From contig URSW01000069.1 of assembly GCA_900550625.1 (NCBI GenBank), positions 1 to 8,120 of the forward strand: DNA of 8,120 nt. The letters run 5' to 3'. Below are positions 1 to 5,338 of this stretch, piece by piece; position 1 is the stretch's first letter; every line of letters starts with the position of its first letter. The notes under the pieces were generated by a model. That model had not been told where the DNA came from. It was given only the letters and a program-made list of their open reading frames with translations, and did no database searches. A program made the translations under genes and the position numbers. This DNA is from an uncultured Eubacteriales bacterium (GTDB lineage: Bacteria > Bacillota > Clostridia > Oscillospirales > CAG-272).

Positions 1-16
1 CGTTTATTCTGTGAGA

Positions 17-845
17 TCAGCGCGTCCTGCGCGGCGCCGATTTAAGCTCCGCCGTAAACTCCACGTTTTTTCCGTCGGGGCTTTTTGCGCATATCGATCC
101 GCCGTGGCCTTCGGCGACCGCGCGCGATCGAAAGCCCTATTCCGAAGCCGCTCTTCTCGCTGCTGTGCGATCTGTCCGCACGGAAAAAGCGATCAAACAG
201 CTTATCAAGATCTCCGGGGTCGATGCCGTCGCATTCGTTCGACGTTTTTATGACTATGCCCTTCTTCGATCGCTCAAGCGAAAAGGATATCCGCGAACCG
301 TCGGAGGCGTATTTCACGGCGTTGTCGAGCAGCACGGAGATCAGGCGGCGCACCGCGTATTCGTCTCCGCGGTATATGACGTCAGGCTCGATATGCGCAT
401 CGAGCGCATGGCCGCACGAAAGAGCGTAATCCGAAAACGAATCGGCGATTTCCTCCGCCGCGTCGCTCGCGTTGAATTCGGAAAAGCTGAACGCGCCCTC
501 TCCCTCGTCCATGCGAGACAGCGCCACAAGCGAATTCACGAGCTCCGTAAGCTTCTCCGTCTGCGCCGCCGCCTTGCCGATCCACTTCTGAGGTCCGTTT
601 TCCATCTCGAAAACCTTCAGGCTCGTTGCGATAACCGTTATCGGGGTTTTAAGCTCATGCCCCGCGTCGGTGATGAACTGCTTCTGCTTTTCGGATGCTC
701 TGACCACGGGATCGATCGCGCGGCGCGAGCAAAGCAGGACTATCACATACACGAGAAGGATGCAGAATGCAGATGCGCACACGGAAAGAAGCGCCGTCAT
801 GAGAACTCCGCGCATCTCCTGATGGCAGTCGAGAAAGATTGCCAT
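17..845 (-). pseudogene. Sensor histidine kinase, N-terminally truncated and frameshifted near its C-terminus
   Basis: This is a membrane-bound histidine kinase remnant that would have autophosphorylated and passed phosphate to the neighbouring response regulator. From the ATG at 845 the frame holds one membrane segment (about residues 14-39), the H-box FITDAGHELKTP with His63, an N-box LLDNAVKYA (Asn175), an F-box-like LFDRFFRAD and a G2 box GFGIGLSIA. After residue 242 the frame turns into a basic stretch that is not kinase-like and stops near 42. One frame over, the family's expected end reads VAEGHGGSI...GKNVEFTAEL and stops at 17-19. Restoring two bases gives SIARAVAEGHGG, the normal spacing. 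The first membrane segment and most of the sensor domain usual in this family are missing, because the upstream sequence belongs to the response regulator. A GGAGGAG lies 11 bases before the ATG, so a truncated product might still be made. Kinase identity is certain; pseudogene status is likely unless the assembly is wrong. Confidence 0.85.
119..126. other. (CG)4 run at the kinase frameshift point
   Basis: Eight alternating C and G bases lie exactly where the kinase changes frame. One more CG unit would rejoin the upstream frame (GIGLSIAR) with the downstream frame (VAEGHGG) through a single Ala, giving the length found in intact kinases of this family. The lesion is therefore best read as loss of one CG dinucleotide, by replication slippage or by sequencing/assembly error. 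Confidence 0.75.
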
Positions 846-988
846 ATCGCGTCGTACTCCTCCGAAGAGGCGTATTCGTATGCGGAAAATCCGTCGTTCA
901 CGGTATCGACCGAAAATCGGTTTTTCTCAAAGAACGCGCACAGCACTTCGGCAAGATCCGGCTCGTCCTCCGCTATAAGAAGCCTCAT
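797..988 (-). pseudogene. Response regulator, receiver-domain fragment fused to the kinase remnant
   Basis: The first 48 residues are a clear OmpR-type receiver start. MRLLIAEDEPDLAEVL carries the acidic pair (Glu7, Asp8) for the metal-binding pocket, followed by NDGFSAYEYASSEEYDAI, the usual helix-1/strand-2 region. The phosphoacceptor Asp that should follow within a few residues (YDAIVLD in relatives) is absent, as are the rest of the receiver and the winged-helix DNA-binding domain. After residue 48 the frame reads kinase DNA out of frame and stops at 797-799. The start is well supported: GGAGG lies just upstream (995-999) and a consensus promoter lies about 65-90 bases upstream. The simplest reading is a deletion of roughly 1 kb that joined the middle of the regulator gene to the end of the kinase sensor domain. 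The fragment cannot be phosphorylated at the normal site or bind DNA. Confidence 0.8.
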
Positions 989-1005
989 ATAATACCTCCG
1001 TCACG

Positions 1006-1030
1006 TCCGCCCGTGATTTTCCCGGGCGGA
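1006..1030 (-). other. Hairpin in the response-regulator leader
   Basis: TCCGCCCG (1006-1013) and CGGGCGGA (1023-1030) form a perfect 8-bp GC-rich stem with a 9-base loop. It lies between the promoter and the ribosome binding site of the regulator fragment. No T-run follows it on the minus strand, so it is not a convincing terminator for the leftward DUF4956 transcript. It could be a leader structure or an operator palindrome. Confidence 0.55.
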
Positions 1031-1051
1031 TATCTTTATATATTCATTCTT

Positions 1052-1080
1052 ATTATAATGTATCGGTTACGGAAAATCAA
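1052..1080 (-). promoter_or_regulatory. Sigma-A-type promoter of the two-component locus
   Basis: Read on the minus strand, TTGATT (1075-1080) and a perfect TATAAT (1052-1057) are separated by exactly 17 bases. The start of transcription would be near 1045, about 57 bases before the regulator ATG. The promoter lacks the CTTTAG repeats of the 2492-2573 divergent region, so it looks constitutive or differently controlled. Confidence 0.72.
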
Positions 1081-1084
1081 TAAC

Positions 1085-1747
1085 TCAGAGCGCATCGGAC
1101 GATGATTCGCGGCAGCATACGATATTCAGATTACCGTTGCGGCAGCGGAGCGCATCGATGAACTCCTTCGGCACGCGCTCATCGCGCAGCGTCACACGGT
1201 ACTGAAGCTCGTAGAGCGTTCCCATGTTCGTCGTTTTCACCTTTTCAAGTGAGAAATCCTTCAGATACGTCCGGAACAGATCGTCGAAAAGTCCGTCGTA
1301 GTCGAGGTTCTCGGGAATCGTTATCCGCAGTATGCGGACGAAGGAATTCCCCGCGCCGAAATTAAGCGCGGTAAGTATAAGTATCCCGGCGGCAACCGTA
1401 ACGAACAGTATCGCCGCAAGAACCACATATCCCATGCCGGCGGCAAGTCCTATCGCCATGGCGAGGAATATCGACGCGATCTCCCTCGCGTTTCCCTGCG
1501 CGGAGCGGAAGCGTACAAGGCTGAACGCGCCCGCGACGGCTACGCCCGCTCCGATATTTCCGTTCACGAGCATTATGACGGTCTGCACGACCGCGGGAAG
1601 CACCGCAAGCGCGATCGCAAAGCTCTGTGTGCATCCCGAGCGGTACATTCCGACAAGCGCCGCAGCAATGCCGAGCGCCACGGATACCGCGGTACATATG
1701 AGGAAAACGCCGACGGTAAGATCGGTTTTGATAATTGATTCAAGCAC
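1085..1747 (-). CDS. DUF4956 family membrane protein
   Basis: This is an integral membrane protein of 220 residues, recognised as DUF4956 by the central block GAFSLVRFRSAQGNAREIASIF (spanning about residues 73-94) followed by a Gly/Ala-rich membrane stretch. About four membrane segments are visible (near 13-33, 44-62, 92-111 and 108-128), then a soluble C-terminal domain of about 90 residues. The start is GTG at 1745-1747, preceded by AAAGGAGGTG (1755-1764), and it overlaps the end of the upstream VTC-domain gene by 8 bp, so the two are translationally coupled. DUF4956 genes are commonly found beside VTC-domain polymerase genes in Firmicutes, but their biochemical function is not established. 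A role as membrane partner or polyphosphate exit path for the polymerase is inference only. Family call is firm; role is open. Confidence 0.9.
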   Translation of the reverse strand: MLESIIKTDLTVGVFLICTAVSVALGIAAALVGMYRSGCTQSFAIALAVLPAVVQTVIMLVNGNIGAGVAVAGAFSLVRFRSAQGNAREIASIFLAMAIGLAAGMGYVVLAAILFVTVAAGILILTALNFGAGNSFVRILRITIPENLDYDGLFDDLFRTYLKDFSLEKVKTTNMGTLYELQYRVTLRDERVPKEFIDALRCRNGNLNIVCCRESSSDAL

Positions 1748-2468
1748 AGAAATGCACCTCCTTTTCGCAAAAATCTTTTTTCAGAATATTTTCACGGTAG
1801 CATGTACCGTATTTCGAAAACGGCACCGGAAAAGCCCCGTTTTCCGAAAGTATTCCCGCAAGCCACATCGGGCACACTCCGGGAAGCTTTATCTCCATGA
1901 GAATCCTTGCGTCGCCGAGGAGCGCTTTCCCGTGATCGCCCGCGCGAAGATCAAGCTCGCCCGTTCTCCAACGTATTCCGGTATCGAAGGTGATGCGCAG
2001 TTCCGGATCGTACAGTCCGGCGTATGCCTCGCGGTCGTATGCGATAAACACCTTCGGTACGGCTTTGTAGAAGCCGACGAAATGTCCGATCTCGCGTTCG
2101 GTCTGCGTACCGCCGATGCCGAAATGTCCCGAAAAAATCGCGTCCGTTTCCGATGCGCCGAGCGATATTCTCCTTTTATATACGATCCCCGCATACTTTT
2201 TCTTTATTTCCGCGAACACACTTCCGTCATCGCCGACCGTTCCGTAGCTGCGAAGCCGAAGCTTTTCCTTATAATCCGGCGCGCCCGTGCCCGCGCGCAC
2301 AACGCTCCAATCGTCGCTGTCGCAGTAGATATTGCATATCGTATATCTGCCGTAATCATCCTCTTTCACATACGGGCGTATATCTTCAATGATATGCGCG
2401 TACTGCGCGGGTGTGAGAAAATATTTGTTCTCGTATCTTTCAAAGCTGTATCTTATTATGCCTGCCAT
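1740..2468 (-). CDS. VTC-domain polyphosphate polymerase-like protein
   Basis: This is a 242-residue protein of the triphosphate tunnel metalloenzyme fold, VTC branch, whose yeast member Vtc4 makes polyphosphate from ATP. Visible tunnel motifs are FERYENKYFLT (Arg11, Lys15), KEKLRLRSYG (Lys69, Arg71, Arg73), FAEIKKK (Glu87, Lys89), YKRR (97-100), YDREAY (Arg146), ITFDTGIRWR, MEIKLPG (Glu192, Lys194) and SKYGTCYRE (Lys219). These cover the basic phosphate-binding residues and the metal-binding Glu residues expected of an active enzyme. It has no membrane segment or signal peptide, so it is cytoplasmic. Start ATG 2466-2468 follows AAAGGAGGG with 6 bases between. The gene leads a two-gene operon with DUF4956 and is expressed divergently from the 626-residue surface protein. 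Fold and family are clear; polyphosphate as the product is inferred from the family. Confidence 0.9.
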   Translation of the reverse strand: MAGIIRYSFERYENKYFLTPAQYAHIIEDIRPYVKEDDYGRYTICNIYCDSDDWSVVRAGTGAPDYKEKLRLRSYGTVGDDGSVFAEIKKKYAGIVYKRRISLGASETDAIFSGHFGIGGTQTEREIGHFVGFYKAVPKVFIAYDREAYAGLYDPELRITFDTGIRWRTGELDLRAGDHGKALLGDARILMEIKLPGVCPMWLAGILSENGAFPVPFSKYGTCYRENILKKDFCEKEVHFCA

Positions 2469-2474
2469 GCTTAT

Positions 2475-2483
2475 CCCTCCTTT
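2475..2483 (-). promoter_or_regulatory. Ribosome binding site of the VTC-domain gene in a very short leader
   Basis: On the minus strand AAAGGAGGG lies 6 bases before the ATG at 2468. With the predicted -10 at 2492-2497, transcription would begin near 2485, so the ribosome binding site sits almost at the 5' end of the message. The divergent gene, in contrast, has a leader of about 60 bases. Confidence 0.65.
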
Positions 2484-2491
2484 GTGCTTAT

Positions 2492-2524
2492 ATTGTAGAG
2501 CACCATCCTAAAGGAAACCTAAAG
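2492..2524 (-). promoter_or_regulatory. Leftward promoter with an 11-bp direct-repeat activator site
   Basis: Read on the minus strand the order is CTTTAGG (2518-2524), 4 bases, CTTTAGG (2507-2513), 9 bases, then TACAAT (2492-2497) as -10 box. No good -35 box is present; the repeats take its place. Heptamers repeated at 11-bp period just upstream of a -10 are the classic layout for a dimer of an OmpR/PhoB-type response regulator that activates transcription. The site serves the VTC-DUF4956 pair. Confidence 0.72.
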
Positions 2525-2540
2525 ACAAAAACGCTTTTCC

Positions 2541-2573
2541 CTTTAGGTTTTCTTTAGAAATCCCTGTTACAAT
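2541..2573 (+). promoter_or_regulatory. Rightward promoter with the mirror-image direct-repeat site
   Basis: CTTTAGG (2541-2547), 4 bases, CTTTAGA (2552-2558), 9 bases, then TACAAT (2568-2573). Repeat sequence, period (11), distance to the -10 (9) and the -10 itself match the leftward promoter. The centre of symmetry is 2532.5. The -35 position (about 2545-2550) lies inside the repeats and is not consensus, which fits an activator-dependent promoter for the 626-residue surface protein. Confidence 0.72.
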
Positions 2574-2596
2574 AAATGCGCAGACAAAAGAAAACG

Positions 2597-2613
2597 TCCG
2601 GCTTTTCGCCGGA
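2597..2613. other. Hairpin in the surface-protein leader, possible leftward terminator
   Basis: TCCGGC (2597-2602), loop TTTTC and GCCGGA (2608-2613) form a perfect 6-bp stem between the predicted transcription start (near 2580) and the ATG at 2643. On the plus strand it is a leader hairpin. On the minus strand it is followed by CGTTTTCTTTTG, which resembles an intrinsic terminator that would shield the divergent promoter from antisense transcripts. Confidence 0.45.
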
Positions 2614-2642
2614 TGAAATAAAGACGGAAGGAAGATGGCATT

Positions 2643-4523
2643 ATGAAAAAATTATTCGGATCACGGATTCTCGCCGTATTGACGGCGGCTGCGCTGTTTT
2701 CGGCGCAGCAATGCACTGTTTTCGCCGCAGGGGACGGCGGGGGATCGTTTGTATTCTCGGATACCGGAATACAGGTGTCGTCCGGTGCATCGGGATATGA
2801 GTCGGAAGGCACATCGCTGACCGTGGACACTCCCGGAACGTACACGGTATCGGGGAAATGCGCGGACGGCTCTATAAAGATAAAGAAGGGAACGACCGGC
2901 GTCACGCTGATCCTTGACGGGCTTGAGCTTACCTCGGAGGATACGGCTCCGCTCGCATGCGGCAAATCCTCCGAAGTGACGGTCACGGCGGCAGAGGGAA
3001 CAGAAAACACGCTCGCCGACACCGAATACAACAACGACGATGAGCATCCCGAAAACGAGAACGCGGAAAACGCCGTAATAAAATGCAAGGACGGCTCCGA
3101 CGTCACGCTGTGCGGCAGCGGCACGCTGACCATAAACGCAAACGGCAAGAACGGAATAAAGTCCGGCGCATCCACCAAAGAGGAAGGCGAGGCTTCTCTC
3201 ACGATCGAAGAAATAACGCTCAACATAAACGCCCCCGTCAATGACGGAATCAACGCGGAAGCGTATATAGCCGTCAAAAGCGGAAGCATCACGGTCGATG
3301 CGGGAGATGACGGGATCCACTGCGATCTTATCGCCGACATAGGGGCGGCAGACAGCAGCGGACCGGAGATAAACATCACCAGATGCTGCGAGGGACTTGA
3401 AGCGGCAGAGCTTAACATATACTCCGGAAACATACGGATATATTCGGAGGACGACTGCCTGAACGCCGCAAATTCCGATCTCGGTGACTACGATTTTTCT
3501 CTCCTTATCGCGGGCGGCGCGCTTTATATGTATTCGGTGTCGGGTGACGGAATCGACTCAAACGGCAGTCTCACGATATCCGGCGGAGTCACCGAGGTGT
3601 GGACCGCAAACACGGCGGACAATCAGCCGCTTGACGCAGACGGAACGATCACCGTAACCGGCGGAACCGTATTTGCCGCAGGCGGCAGCGCCGGAATGGG
3701 CATAAATCTTTCGTCTTCTCAGGCGAATGTCCGCTTCGGTTCGGCTTCGATCGGAGGCGGAGATCACGGCTCATTTCCCGGCGGTCAGGCTCCGACTCCG
3801 CCGAACGGAACCGAAGGCGAAAGCTTTCACGAAAGCGGAGAGCTCACACCTCCCGGTGGGGTGAACGGCAGCGCTCATCAAAGCCCCGACGGCGATTCCG
3901 AAGACGGTGAAAATCCCCCCGAAATGACTATGCCTGACGGGAGCACATCGCCTTCGGACGGCACGTTCCCCGAAGCTCCCGAAAATCCTTCGGACGGTGC
4001 GACACCTCCCGAAAAGCCCGACGGCGGCGATATGCCTTCCCCCCGTGAAAATCAGGGCGGAAGCACGCCGCCCTCCGGAGGCTTCACCCCCGGCACGTTT
4101 CCCGGCGGCGCGGGCATCGCGTCCTCACTCGGCATATCCGAAGGAAGCGAGGTCGTCATAACATCATCCGACGGAACGTATATTTATTCAGCGACAGCAC
4201 CGTGCACCGTCGGCACCGTATTCTTCTCATCGTCCGCTCTCGCCGCCGACGAAACGTACACTCTCTTTTCGGGCTCCACGGAGAGCGCTTCTGCGGAAGC
4301 TTCCGCCGGAAATGCGAAGACCACGCAGGACACTGCGAACAGCATCACCGATACCGAAGCTCCGGAAAGCGAAAGCACCGAGGAGACCGCGGAGCCTGAG
4401 GCGGAAAACTCCGGCACAAAACGCACAGTCATAACGGTTATTGCTGCCGTCGCCGCAGCGGCGGTCGCAGGAGCAGCGGTTACATTCCGTATGATAAAGC
4501 GCAAGAAGACAAACGTCGAATAA
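2643..4523 (+). CDS. Secreted, membrane-anchored carbohydrate-binding domain (DUF4353-like) protein
   Basis: This is a 626-residue surface protein. Residues 1-29 are a signal peptide (MKKLFGSRILAVLTAAALF then a small-residue site before GDGGG). Residues about 35-370 resemble the carbohydrate-binding (DUF4353) family, with NNDDEHPENENAENAVIKCKDG and recurring NDGINAEA, DDGIHCD, DDCLNAAN and GDGIDSNG turns, as expected of a parallel beta-helix. Residues about 371-490 are a low-complexity Pro/Gly/Asp/Ser linker with PSDG and TPP repeats. A small beta-rich domain follows (about 491-545), then an acidic Ser/Thr/Glu stretch, a membrane segment (594-615) and a basic tail RMIKRKK. So it is anchored with most of its mass outside. 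The start is supported by the signal peptide and a weak GGAAGGAAG. It is transcribed divergently from the VTC-DUF4956 pair under a mirrored promoter. Ligand and role are unknown; carbohydrate binding is only the family label. Confidence 0.85.
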   Translation: MKKLFGSRILAVLTAAALFSAQQCTVFAAGDGGGSFVFSDTGIQVSSGASGYESEGTSLTVDTPGTYTVSGKCADGSIKIKKGTTGVTLILDGLELTSEDTAPLACGKSSEVTVTAAEGTENTLADTEYNNDDEHPENENAENAVIKCKDGSDVTLCGSGTLTINANGKNGIKSGASTKEEGEASLTIEEITLNINAPVNDGINAEAYIAVKSGSITVDAGDDGIHCDLIADIGAADSSGPEINITRCCEGLEAAELNIYSGNIRIYSEDDCLNAANSDLGDYDFSLLIAGGALYMYSVSGDGIDSNGSLTISGGVTEVWTANTADNQPLDADGTITVTGGTVFAAGGSAGMGINLSSSQANVRFGSASIGGGDHGSFPGGQAPTPPNGTEGESFHESGELTPPGGVNGSAHQSPDGDSEDGENPPEMTMPDGSTSPSDGTFPEAPENPSDGATPPEKPDGGDMPSPRENQGGSTPPSGGFTPGTFPGGAGIASSLGISEGSEVVITSSDGTYIYSATAPCTVGTVFFSSSALAADETYTLFSGSTESASAEASAGNAKTTQDTANSITDTEAPESESTEETAEPEAENSGTKRTVITVIAAVAAAAVAGAAVTFRMIKRKKTNVE

Positions 4524-4537
4524 GAAACGGGTATCCT

Positions 4538-4587
4538 CACCGCCTCCGCAGCGTCCAAGTGCTGCGGGGGGCGGTGCCCTCGCTTTT
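4538..4587 (+). terminator. Intrinsic terminator after the surface-protein gene
   Basis: A strong hairpin starts 15 bases after the stop codon. CACCGCC-T-CCGCAGC (4538-4552) pairs with GCTGCGG-GG-GGCGGTG (4561-4576): two 7-bp stems separated by a small T/GG bulge, with an 8-base loop. A short TTTT follows at 4584-4587, seven bases after the stem, so the T-run is weak. It separates the surface-protein transcript from the feo operon. Confidence 0.65.
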
Positions 4588-4700
4588 CCTCCGGACCGTG
4601 CGCACACCCGTCATTTTGTACAGCTGATCGTTTTTGAAAACATTGCGGAATTTACATAACGACGAAATTCGTCATCAAGGAAGAAAATATTCGAAACCTC

Positions 4701-4729
4701 TTGACAAATTGACCGCTCGGGAGTATCAT
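4701..4729 (+). promoter_or_regulatory. Sigma-A-type promoter of the feo operon
   Basis: A perfect TTGACA (4701-4706) is followed, 17 bases on, by TATCAT (4724-4729), one mismatch from consensus. Transcription would start near 4736, at the first GGTTAG element, giving a leader of about 77 bases. The -10 box lies inside the left arm of a long palindrome, which suits repression by a bound protein. Confidence 0.82.
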
Positions 4730-4770
4730 ATTAAATGGTTAGCGAGGACTAACCGTTCAATATGATACTC
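4721..4770. promoter_or_regulatory. 50-bp near-palindromic operator over the feo -10 region
   Basis: GAGTATCATATT (4721-4732) and AATATGATACTC (4759-4770) are a perfect 12-bp inverted repeat. Inside it GGTTAG (4737-4742) and CTAACC (4749-4754) form a second inverted repeat with the same centre (4745.5). The TTAG...CTAA core recalls operators of DtxR/IdeR/MntR-type metal repressors, though the 6-base spacer is longer than in the classic DtxR box. Iron-dependent repression is inferred from the position and the genes served. Confidence 0.7.
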
Positions 4771-4788
4771 GGTTAGTGAAAGCTAACC
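4771..4788. promoter_or_regulatory. Second GGTTAG-N6-CTAACC element
   Basis: GGTTAG (4771-4776) and CTAACC (4783-4788) repeat the core of the preceding palindrome exactly, with the same 6-base spacer, 34 bp further on. It lies in the transcribed leader of feoA, ten bases before its ribosome binding site, so it could act as a second repressor site or as an RNA hairpin. Confidence 0.68.
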
Positions 4789-4812
4789 TGAAATTACGGA
4801 GGGTTACGTAGA

Positions 4813-5025
4813 ATGATGCCGCTTACACTTGCATCTCCGGAAGAAGAATATATAATAAAGAAGATCGGCGGAAAGCCGGAAGTGAAAAAACACCTCGAAA
4901 ATCTCGGCTTTGTCGTCGGCGGAAACGTAACCGTCATAACCGAGCTTGCCGGAAACGTCATTGTAAACGTAAAGGAAGCCCGCGTTGCGATAAGCCGCGA
5001 AATGGCGCAGAAAATAATGATCTGA
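4813..5025 (+). CDS. feoA: FeoA family ferrous iron transport protein (first copy)
   Basis: This is a 70-residue cytoplasmic SH3-like FeoA protein, an accessory of the FeoB iron transporter. The fold signature is visible in KKIGGKPEVKKHLENLGFVVGG, then a strand-rich part (NVTVITELAGNVIVNVKEARVAI) ending in SREMAQKIMI, the usual end of this FeoA subtype in Clostridia. Two ATGs stand in a row; the first (4813) is preferred because GGAGGG (4798-4803) lies 9 bases before it. It is the first gene of the feo operon, 34 bases before the second feoA, behind the TTGACA/TATCAT promoter and the two GGTTAG-N6-CTAACC elements. FeoA is thought to help FeoB activity through binding; the exact role is not settled. 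Confidence 0.92.
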   Translation: MMPLTLASPEEEYIIKKIGGKPEVKKHLENLGFVVGGNVTVITELAGNVIVNVKEARVAISREMAQKIMI

Positions 5026-5059
5026 AAAATCCCGCAATTAATTTTGGAGGAGAATACAT

Positions 5060-5281
5060 ATGAAAACACTTAAAGAAGCGAAGATCGGAGAAACCGTGAC
5101 GGTATTAAAGCTCCACGGCGAAGGCGCTATCAAACGCAGAATCATGGACATGGGTATAACCAAGGGCGTTCAGATACATGTCCGCAAGGTCGCTCCCCTC
5201 GGAGATCCGATCGAGATCACCGTCCGCGGCTATGAGCTTTCTCTCAGAAAAGCCGATGCGGATTCCATCGAAGTGGAATAA
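5060..5281 (+). CDS. feoA: FeoA family ferrous iron transport protein (second copy)
   Basis: This is a 73-residue FeoA protein of the more canonical subtype: MKTLKEAKIGETVTVLKLHGEGAIKRRIMDMGITKGVQIHVRKVAPLGDPIEITVRGYELSLRKADADSIEV. The RRIMDMGITKG segment and APLGDPIEITVRGYELSLRK are hallmark FeoA motifs. A strong GGAGGAG (5046-5052) lies 7 bases before the ATG. It differs clearly from the first copy, so this is an old paralogue pair, not a recent duplication; paired feoA genes are frequent in clostridial feo operons. It is followed by 138 bases of structured DNA before feoB. Confidence 0.94.
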   Translation: MKTLKEAKIGETVTVLKLHGEGAIKRRIMDMGITKGVQIHVRKVAPLGDPIEITVRGYELSLRKADADSIEVE

Positions 5282-5296
5282 TTCCCACGATCGGAC

Positions 5297-5317
5297 GCGT
5301 GCCGCTTTTCGGCGCGC
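5297..5317 (+). other. Hairpin between feoA2 and feoB
   Basis: GCGTGCCG (5297-5304), loop CTTTT and CGGCGCGC (5310-5317) make an 8-bp stem with one G-U pair. No T-run follows, so it is not a typical terminator. It may protect or attenuate the message between the small feoA genes and the long feoB. Confidence 0.5.
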
Positions 5318-5320
5318 AAA

Positions 5321-5338
5321 GGTTAGCCTTTGCTAACA
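5321..5338. promoter_or_regulatory. Third GGTTAG-N6-CTAAC element, before feoB
   Basis: GGTTAG (5321-5326) and CTAACA (5333-5338) match the two feoA-leader elements with one base difference and the same 6-base spacer. It overlaps an alternative hairpin GCAAAGG-TTAG-CCTTTGC (5316-5333). A clear promoter for feoB is not visible nearby; an AT-rich TTTAATAATT at 5378-5387 lacks a well-spaced -35. Confidence 0.6.

Noticed and set aside
17..845. Programmed +1 ribosomal frameshift in the kinase
   Set aside because: No slippery codon, stop or stimulatory signal is visible, and a +1 shift would leave the product one residue short of the family pattern; loss of one CG unit explains it better.
165..992. 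Plus-strand open frame opposite the two-component remnant
   Set aside because: The minus strand carries unmistakable kinase and receiver motifs; this frame gives a basic, featureless protein without a start signal.
1332..2498. Long plus-strand open frame opposite the DUF4956 and VTC-domain genes
   Set aside because: It lies antisense to two clearly recognisable families, its protein resembles none and is rich in Arg/Ala/Pro as expected of a reverse-strand shadow in GC-rich DNA, and it has no ribosome site.
2567..3433. Minus-strand open frame opposite the surface-protein gene
   Set aside because: It is a Ser/Pro-rich reverse reading of the Gly/Ser/Asp codons of the plus-strand gene, which has a signal peptide and domain match.
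3756..4112. Repeated CCTTCGGACGG and CCCGAA words that suggested a tandem repeat array
   Set aside because: They reflect the Pro/Ser/Asp/Gly codons of the low-complexity linker; there is no regular period and no CRISPR-like spacing.
4661..4673. Odd palindrome GACGAAATTCGTC upstream of the feo promoter
   Set aside because: Six paired positions are expected about twice by chance in 8 kb, it does not touch the promoter, and it does not repeat elsewhere in the window.
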